A DNA stretch of 10,564 nucleotides. Origin: Candidatus Bipolaricaulota bacterium. Its GTDB lineage: Bacteria; Bipolaricaulota; Bipolaricaulia; Bipolaricaulales; Bipolaricaulaceae. The notes under the pieces were generated by a model that was given only the letters and a program-made list of their open reading frames with translations, was not told the DNA's origin and did not search any database. Location: contig JAJOKL010000001.1 in the NCBI GenBank assembly GCA_021129895.1, positions 6,781 to 17,344 of the forward strand. The letters are read 5' to 3'. Shown here piece by piece: positions 5,970 to 10,564 of the stretch. Numbering within the stretch: the first letter of the stretch is position 1; each line of letters opens with the position of its first letter. Both the position numbers and the translations under genes were made by a program.

Positions 5970-5998
5970 TTGCACAGGGCCTCGGGATCGCGTAGACT
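5970..5998 (+). promoter_or_regulatory. candidate sigma-70-type promoter for gyrA
   Basis: TTGCAC (5970-5975) and TAGACT (5993-5998) are separated by the ideal 17 bases. Matches are three of six and four of six. It lies in the 145-base spacer between thrC and gyrA (5923-6067), otherwise occupied by the leader hairpin. Transcription would start near 6005, giving a leader of about 60 bases. Confidence 0.4.
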
Positions 5999-6008
5999 TT
6001 CCCTTGGC

Positions 6009-6055
6009 CCCCTCGAGCCGGGATATTTTCGTTTTAAAGCCCTTGGGCCGAGGGG
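6009..6055 (+). promoter_or_regulatory. leader hairpin just upstream of the gyrA ribosome binding site
   Basis: CCCCTCG 6009-6015 plus GCC 6017-6019 pairs with GGC 6046-6048 plus CGAGGGG 6049-6055: ten base pairs interrupted only by a bulged A at 6016. The loop is 26 bases, A+T-rich and holds GATATTTTCGTTTTAAAG. The stem ends four bases before the Shine-Dalgarno GGAG (6059-6062), so folding could affect initiation. It has no U-tract after it and so is not a terminator. Confidence 0.45.
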
Positions 6056-6067
6056 AATGGAGCGACC

Positions 6068-8461
6068 ATGGAAAGGATTCAGACCACCTACATCGAAGAC
6101 GAGATGGAGCAGTCGTACATCGACTATGCCATCTCGGTGATCCGCGGCCGGGCCATCCCCGACGTCCGGGACGGCCTCAAGCCCGTCCAGCGCCGCATCC
6201 TGTACGGCATGCGCGAGCTGGGCCTCACCCCGGGCCGCCCCCACAAGAAGTGCGCCCGCATCGTGGGTGAGGTGATGGGTAAGTTCCACCCCCACGGGGA
6301 CATGGCCGTGTACGAGGCCATGGTGGGCCTGGCCCAGCCCTTCTCCACCCGCTACCCCCTGATCGACGGCCAGGGCAACTTCGGCTCCATCGACGGGGAC
6401 GAGCCGGCGGCCATGCGCTACACCGAGGCCCGCCTCGCCCCCATCGCCATGGAGTTTTTGGAGGAACTTACAGAAGATACGGTCGACTTCGTCCCCAACT
6501 TCGACGACTCCCTGCAGGAGCCGGAGGTGCTGCCGGTCCGCTTCCCGCACGTCCTCGCTAACGGTGCCTGGGGGATCTCGGTGGGGATGACCACCCAGAT
6601 CCCGCCCCACAACCTGCGGGAGCTGATCCAGGCCACCCTCTACCTCATGGACCACCCCGACGCCACGGCCGACGAGCTTTTGCCCATCATCCCGGGGCCG
6701 GACTTCCCCACCGGCGGCATCATCGTGGGGAAAGAGGGGATCAGGCAGGCCTACCAGACCGGGGAGGGGAAGCTGAAGGTGCGGGCCAAGGCGTTCGTGG
6801 AGGACGGCCGCATCGTGATCAGCGAGATCCCCTACCAGGTCAAGAAGTCCTCCATCCTGGAGGCCATCGCCGCCAAGGTGAAGTCCGGGGACCTGGAAGG
6901 CATTTCGGACCTGCGGGACGAGTCGGACCGGGAGGGGTTGCGGGTGGTGGTGGAGCTCAAGCGCGGGGTGGACGGCCACCGGATGCTCAGGAAGCTATAT
7001 CGCCTCACCCCCCTGGAGCGCACCTTCTCCTGTCACTTCTTGGTGATCATGGACGGGGGGCCCAGGACCCTGTCCCTGCCCCAGCTCATCCGGGCGTTCC
7101 TCTCCTTCCGCCGGGGGGTGGTGCGCCGCCGGACCGAACACCGCCTGCGGGTGGCCAAGGAACGGGCCCACATCCTGGAGGGCTTTCAGCTGGCCCTCTC
7201 TCACCTGGACGAGGTCATCGAGATCATCCGGGGCTCGGGGGACCCGGACGAAGCCAAGGCGCTGCTCTCGGCGGAGATAGGCCTTTCGGACAAGCAGGCC
7301 GATGCGGTCATGCGCATGCGCCTGTCCCAGCTCACCTGCCTGGAGAGGCGCAAGGTGGACGAGGAGCTGGCCCAGCTCAAGCGGGACATCGCCGAGTACG
7401 AGGCCATCCTGGCCGACCCGGGTAAGCTGGACGACCTCATCCGCGCCGAGCTCCGGAGCATCGCCGAAAAGTACGGGGACGAGCGGCGCACCGCCATCGT
7501 GGCCTCCGATGAGGGGGAGGAGCTGGACGATTTCGAGGTCCCCCGTAAGGACATCCTGCTGTGCATGACCCTCAAGGGGTACGTGAACGCCACCGAATGT
7601 GAGGCCTACCGGGCCCAGGGCCGGGGCGGCAAGGGCGTGATCGGCATCCGCACCAAGGATGGGGACGGCCTCAGGACCATGGTCTACGCCACCACCCACC
7701 ACGACCTTCTGGTGTTCACCGACCGGGCGCGGGTGTTCAAGCTCCCGGCGGCCCGACTCCCCCTGGCCGGCCGGGACTCCGTAGGAAAAAACCTCCGGCA
7801 CTTCCTGGAGATGGAGCCGGACGAGGAGGTGCGGGCGGTGCTGCCAGTGGAGGATTACTCCTCCGGGTGCCTGCTCATCGCCACCCGGCAGGGGATCGTG
7901 AACAAAAACGCCCTGTCCGACTACGCCAACGCCCACACCAAGGGGATCCTGGCCCACTCGGCCCCGCCGGAGGATCGGCTGGTGGAGGTGCTTCAGAGCA
8001 CCGGGGACGGGGACGTGCTTTTGGCCACCGCCGGGGGGCAGATCATCCGGTTCGCAGAAAGCCAGGTGCGGATCACCCGCCGGCCCTCCAAGGGGGTAAT
8101 CGGGATCCGGCTCAACCCGGGGGACCGGGTGGTGAGCATGGTCACCATCCCCCCGGAGGAGGAGCGCCGACTGCTTTTGGTGACCTCCCTGGGCTACGGA
8201 AAACGAGTGGAGCTTTCCGACCTTCCCCGCCAGCGGCGGGGCGGCAAGGGCGTGATTGGGATCAAGCTGGACGGGCACACCGGGGAGGTGGTGGCCGCCC
8301 TGCTGGTGGGGGCCGAGGACGAGGTGGTCCTGTCCACCGCTGCAGGCAAGGTGATCCGGTTTCCCGCCGGAGAGGTGAGCACATTCTCCCGCTACGCCCG
8401 GGGGGTGCGGCTGATCCGGGTGAACGAGGGGGACCGAGTGGCCTCGGCGGTGGTGCTGTAA
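6068..8461 (+). CDS. gyrA: DNA gyrase subunit A
   Basis: This 797-residue breakage-reunion subunit works with GyrB to introduce negative supercoils. The N-terminal domain (about 8-480) shows [13 protein letters not shown] 36-48, HPHGD 74-78 and [10 protein letters not shown] 114-123 with the catalytic tyrosine Y118. The C-terminal pinwheel runs from about 490 to the end, with blade repeats such as [18 protein letters not shown] and [10 protein letters not shown]. Two features are unusual. The residue matching E. coli Ser83 is M79, and that matching Asp87 is E83. The GyrA-box in the first blade is QGRGGKG (517-523), while a perfect QRRGGKG occurs in a late blade (722-728). There is no acidic C-terminal tail. 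ATG 6068 follows GGAG 6059-6062. No gyrB is nearby. The GyrA-boxes favour GyrA over ParC. Confidence 0.93.
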   Translation: MERIQTTYIEDEMEQSYIDYAISVIRGRAIPDVRDGLKPVQRRILYGMRELGLTPGRPHKKCARIVGEVMGKFHPHGDMAVYEAMVGLAQPFSTRYPLIDGQGNFGSIDGDEPAAMRYTEARLAPIAMEFLEELTEDTVDFVPNFDDSLQEPEVLPVRFPHVLANGAWGISVGMTTQIPPHNLRELIQATLYLMDHPDATADELLPIIPGPDFPTGGIIVGKEGIRQAYQTGEGKLKVRAKAFVEDGRIVISEIPYQVKKSSILEAIAAKVKSGDLEGISDLRDESDREGLRVVVELKRGVDGHRMLRKLYRLTPLERTFSCHFLVIMDGGPRTLSLPQLIRAFLSFRRGVVRRRTEHRLRVAKERAHILEGFQLALSHLDEVIEIIRGSGDPDEAKALLSAEIGLSDKQADAVMRMRLSQLTCLERRKVDEELAQLKRDIAEYEAILADPGKLDDLIRAELRSIAEKYGDERRTAIVASDEGEELDDFEVPRKDILLCMTLKGYVNATECEAYRAQGRGGKGVIGIRTKDGDGLRTMVYATTHHDLLVFTDRARVFKLPAARLPLAGRDSVGKNLRHFLEMEPDEEVRAVLPVEDYSSGCLLIATRQGIVNKNALSDYANAHTKGILAHSAPPEDRLVEVLQSTGDGDVLLATAGGQIIRFAESQVRITRRPSKGVIGIRLNPGDRVVSMVTIPPEEERRLLLVTSLGYGKRVELSDLPRQRRGGKGVIGIKLDGHTGEVVAALLVGAEDEVVLSTAAGKVIRFPAGEVSTFSRYARGVRLIRVNEGDRVASAVVL

Positions 8462-8465
8462 GGCT

Positions 8466-9671
8466 ATGGACGTAAAGCGGGAAGTAGAGCGACAGCTTTC
8501 CCTGATCGAGCGGAACGCCGAGACCCTGCTCCCCCGGGAGGAGCTGGCGGCGAAGCTCGAGCGGGCCCTCAAACAGAAAAGGCCCCTCCGGGTGAAGCTG
8601 GGGATCGACCCCTCCGCCCCCCACCTGACACTGGGCCACGCAGTGGTGCTGGGGAAGCTCCGACAGTTCCAGGACCTGGGGCACACCGCGGTGCTGGTGG
8701 TGGGGGACTTCACCCGCCGCATCGGAGATCCTTCCGGAAAGGCGAAGACCCGGGAGCCCATGTCCCCCGAGGAGATCGAGCGCAACATGGCCTCCTACCG
8801 GGAGCAGGCCTTCCTCATCCTGGACCCCGAGAGGACCGAGGTGCGCTACAACTCCGAGTGGCTGGGGAGACTCTCCTTCGAGGACGTGATCGTCCTCTCC
8901 TCCAAGTACACCGTGGCCAGGATGCTGGAGCGGGACGACTTTGCCCGCCGGTTCAAGGAGGGCGTCCCCATCACCATCATGGAGTTCCTCTACCCTTTGG
9001 CCCAGGCCTACGACTCGGTGGCCATCCGGGCGGACGTGGAGCTGGGGGGCTCGGACCAGCGGTTCAACCTCCTCATCGGCCGGGACATCCAGCGGGAGTA
9101 CGGCCAAGAGCCCCAGGTGATCCTCACCATGCCCCTGCTCATCGGGACCGATGGGGTGCACGCCATGTCCCAGTCCCGGGGTAACTACATCGGCCTGGCA
9201 GAACCACCGGAGGAGCAGTTCGGCAAAATAATGTCCCTTCCCGACGAGCCCATGCCCCAGTATTTTTCCCTTCTCACCGACATCCCCTGGGAGGAAGTGA
9301 AAGGGCTCCATCCCAAGGAGGCGAAGAAGCGGCTGGCCTGGGAGATCGTGCGCCAATTCCACGGGGAAGAGGGGGCGGCCCGGGGCAAGGCCCACTTCGA
9401 GCGGGTGTTCGAGGAGAGGGAACTTCCCGAGGAGGTGCCGGAGGTGCAGGTTCCTCTAGGGCTCCTTTCCCCGGAGGGCACGGTGGGGATCGTGGATTTG
9501 GTGTTCGCCACGGGTCTTGTGTCCTCCCGCTCCGAGGCCCGGCGGCTGGTGGCCCAGGGCGGGGTGCAGGTGAACGGCCGGCGCGTCACCGACGTCAAGG
9601 CCAGGATCCCGTTCGAGCCCCCCCTGGTGGTGAAGCTCGGCAAGCGCCGGTTCGCCCGCTTCGTGAGATGA
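8466..9671 (+). CDS. tyrS: tyrosyl-tRNA synthetase with altered signature motifs
   Basis: The 401-residue class I enzyme should charge tRNA-Tyr in the cytoplasm. It aligns with bacterial TyrRS throughout: KLGIDPSAPHLTLGHAVVL 44-62, LRQFQDLGHTAVLVVGDFTR 65-84, the tyrosine-pocket region LYPLAQAYDSVAIRADVELG 175-194, GGSDQRFNLL 194-203, and a C-terminal S4 RNA-binding domain about 340-400. Both ATP-binding signatures deviate: HLGH of most relatives is TLGH (T55), and KMSKS is AMSQS (233-237). The following RGNYIGL is conserved, so the alignment is secure. The start is ATG 8466, four bases after the gyrA stop; the Shine-Dalgarno is weak, suggesting coupling. The stop overlaps the next start (ATGA 9668-9671). 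It is full length, with no sign of decay, so it is probably active despite the changes. Confidence 0.93.
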   Translation: MDVKREVERQLSLIERNAETLLPREELAAKLERALKQKRPLRVKLGIDPSAPHLTLGHAVVLGKLRQFQDLGHTAVLVVGDFTRRIGDPSGKAKTREPMSPEEIERNMASYREQAFLILDPERTEVRYNSEWLGRLSFEDVIVLSSKYTVARMLERDDFARRFKEGVPITIMEFLYPLAQAYDSVAIRADVELGGSDQRFNLLIGRDIQREYGQEPQVILTMPLLIGTDGVHAMSQSRGNYIGLAEPPEEQFGKIMSLPDEPMPQYFSLLTDIPWEEVKGLHPKEAKKRLAWEIVRQFHGEEGAARGKAHFERVFEERELPEEVPEVQVPLGLLSPEGTVGIVDLVFATGLVSSRSEARRLVAQGGVQVNGRRVTDVKARIPFEPPLVVKLGKRRFARFVR

Positions 9672-10090
9672 GCTGCGTCTTCTGCCGCATCGCCGCCGGG
9701 AAGCTCCCGGCGGATGTGGTATACGAGGACGACCGGGTAATTGCCTTCCTGGACATCCACCCCTTGAACCCCGGGCACACACTGGTGATCCCGAAAGTTC
9801 ACCTGGAGCGGCTTTCCGATCTTCCCGACGAGCTTTCGGGGGCGCTCCTTTCGGCGGCGCGGAAGGTGGCCCAAGCTGCCGCGGCGGCCCTGGGAGCAGC
9901 CGGGGTCAACCTGGTGGTAAACGACGGCCGGGCCGCAGGCCAGGCCATCCCTCACCTGCACCTGCACGTGGTGCCCCGCTTCCCCGGAGACGGGGGCGGC
10001 TCGCTGCATTCCCTCCTCCCGGGGAAACGGGGGCTGGACCTCCCCGGGATCGCAGAACGGCTCCGGATCGGCATCTCCCAGGACGCGTAA
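9668..10090 (+). CDS. HIT (histidine triad) family protein
   Basis: This 140-residue cytoplasmic protein belongs to the HIT superfamily of nucleotide hydrolases and transferases; bacterial Hint-type members usually split aminoacyl- or other phosphoramidates of AMP. The triad is complete: HLHLHVV at 96-102, with the nucleophile expected at H98. The N-terminal CVFC (3-6), AFLDIHPLNPGHTLVIPK 26-43 and NDGRAAGQ 85-92 are family signatures. The start overlaps the tyrS stop and no Shine-Dalgarno sequence precedes it, so translation should be coupled. A synthetase next to a Hint-type adenylate hydrolase is reasonable, since such enzymes can remove aminoacyl-AMP, but that link is inference. After residue about 107 the protein has a Gly-rich stretch and a longer C-terminal tail. 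Confidence 0.9.
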   Translation: MSCVFCRIAAGKLPADVVYEDDRVIAFLDIHPLNPGHTLVIPKVHLERLSDLPDELSGALLSAARKVAQAAAAALGAAGVNLVVNDGRAAGQAIPHLHLHVVPRFPGDGGGSLHSLLPGKRGLDLPGIAERLRIGISQDA

Positions 10091-10133
10091 CTGGGGCTCC
10101 GCCTCCGGTGTAGATCTGCAGGGAGTGAGAGCC

Positions 10134-10564
10134 ATGAGGTCTTCCCGTGTAGCTTTGCTGGCATGCGTGTTGCTCCTCCTCGGGGGGCTGGTCGCCCTTT
10201 CCGACGGGATCATCGTCCCCATCCCGCCGCCGGGGGAGCCGCCCGGGCCGCCAACCTGGCTGTCCATCGTCTACCACCACGTCACGGTCCGGATCGAAGG
10301 TGGGGTGGTCATCACCCACGTGGACCAGGAGTTCCGCAACGACCATCCCTTCCCGGTGGAGGGGACCTACCTGTTTCCCCTCCCGCCCGGGGCGGTGGTG
10401 CAGGGCTTTACCCTGTGGGTGGACGGCCGGTGGAGGGGGAGGTGCTCCCCGCTGACCAGGCCCGGGAGCTCTACCTCGATTACCTGCGGCGCCATCAGGA
10501 CCCGGCCCTACTGGAGTACGTGGGCCGGGACACCTACCGGGCCCGGGTGTTCCCCATCCCACCG
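10134..10564 (+). CDS. secreted VIT-domain protein, 5' part, with apparent frameshift
   Basis: The ATG at 10134 follows GGGAG (10121-10125) with eight bases between, and the gene runs off the window. Residues 1-23 are a signal peptide (hydrophobic 6-22, cleavage probably after ALS), then a Pro-rich stretch 29-40. From 44 comes the start of a VIT (vault protein inter-alpha-trypsin) domain: VYHHVTVRIEGGVVITHVDQ 46-65 and PVEGTYLFPLPPGA 74-87, reaching WVDGR at 95-99. There the similarity leaves this frame and continues in another from CCG 10427: PVEGEVLPADQARELYLDYL, then DPALLEYVGRDTYRARVFPIPP to the window end, all classical VIT. The original frame stays open but is meaningless. Such proteins usually carry a VWA domain downstream and are exported or surface proteins of unknown role. 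It may be a pseudogene, a recoded gene or an assembly error. Confidence 0.8.
   Translation, partial: MRSSRVALLACVLLLLGGLVALSDGIIVPIPPPGEPPGPPTWLSIVYHHVTVRIEGGVVITHVDQEFRNDHPFPVEGTYLFPLPPGAVVQGFTLWVDGRWRGRCSPLTRPGSSTSITCGAIRTRPYWSTWAGTPTGPGCSPSH
10427..10440 (+). other. site of frame disruption in the VIT-domain gene
   Basis: Reading GAC GGC CGG (10422-10430) gives the family-like VDGR, while the continuing homology uses CCG GTG GAG GGG GAG from 10427. Restoring one base (GAC GGC CCG GTG) or one CCGG unit (GAC GGC CGG CCG GTG) rejoins the frames. The second gives VDGRPVEGEV, the usual spacing in VIT domains, and fits loss of one unit from a CCGGCCGG tandem. A G5 run at 10435-10439 lies just downstream. 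Confidence 0.65.

Noticed and set aside
6995..8788. A 597-codon open frame on the minus strand across gyrA and tyrS, and a 349-codon one at 5930-6979
   Set aside because: They lie opposite strongly conserved gyrA and tyrS, show no family similarity, and are His/Gly/Pro-rich translations typical of antisense shadows in GC-rich genes.
10082..10091. GACGCGTAAC at the HIT gene stop, identical to the sat stop at 2445-2454
   Set aside because: A single 10-base match with no tandem 7-base phase around it; both encode Asp-Ala-stop, so coincidence is adequate.

Overview
This is a GC-rich bacterial chromosome window (roughly two thirds G+C by eye) in which every gene that I can support reads on the + strand. 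Genes are tightly packed: three junctions are 4-base ATGA stop/start overlaps, and most others have gaps below 40 bases. The content is mostly core metabolism and information processing, with no phage, transposon, CRISPR or RNA gene visible. Bacterial-type promoters (TATACT, TATAAT), a GyrA and a bacterial-type tyrosyl-tRNA synthetase place it in Bacteria. The phylum cannot be fixed from the sequence. A thermophilic or anaerobic member of a poorly cultured GC-rich lineage would fit, but that is a guess.

Layout. Positions 1-409 hold the 3' end of one unidentified gene and a complete 104-residue unidentified gene, closed by a stem-loop over its stop codon. A 232-base spacer follows, with an inverted-repeat structure and a good promoter. 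It leads into a sulfate-activation operon: a fused APS kinase-ATP sulfurylase (642-2453, a one-chain PAPS synthetase), an alkaline-phosphatase-superfamily phosphodiesterase (2467-3810) and a 71-residue ribbon-helix-helix-like protein (3807-4022). Next come a DUF72 gene that may be leaderless (4058-4789) and, overlapping it, a threonine synthase-type PLP enzyme (4786-5922). After a 145-base spacer with a promoter and hairpin come gyrA (6068-8461), tyrS (8466-9671) and a HIT-family hydrolase (9668-10090). The window ends inside a secreted VIT-domain gene (from 10134) that carries an apparent frameshift.

How the genes relate. The fused enzyme makes APS and then PAPS from sulfate and ATP. The phosphodiesterase and small protein directly downstream may act on the same nucleotides or on sulfated/phosphorylated products, but no PAPS reductase, sulfite reductase or sulfotransferase lies in the window, so the fate of PAPS is unknown. 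gyrA-tyrS-HIT looks like an ordinary housekeeping operon.

The most unusual signal is a family of degenerate 7-base tandem repeats found at three successive junctions of the sulfate-activation operon: inside the linker that joins the kinase to the sulfurylase, across the sulfurylase stop codon, and across the phosphodiesterase stop/next start. The linker copies keep the reading frame open only because the copies that fall in phase lack stop triplets. Also worth a look: a tyrosyl-tRNA synthetase in which both class I signature motifs are altered, a GyrA with Met at the main quinolone-contact position and a displaced canonical GyrA-box, and the broken VIT gene.
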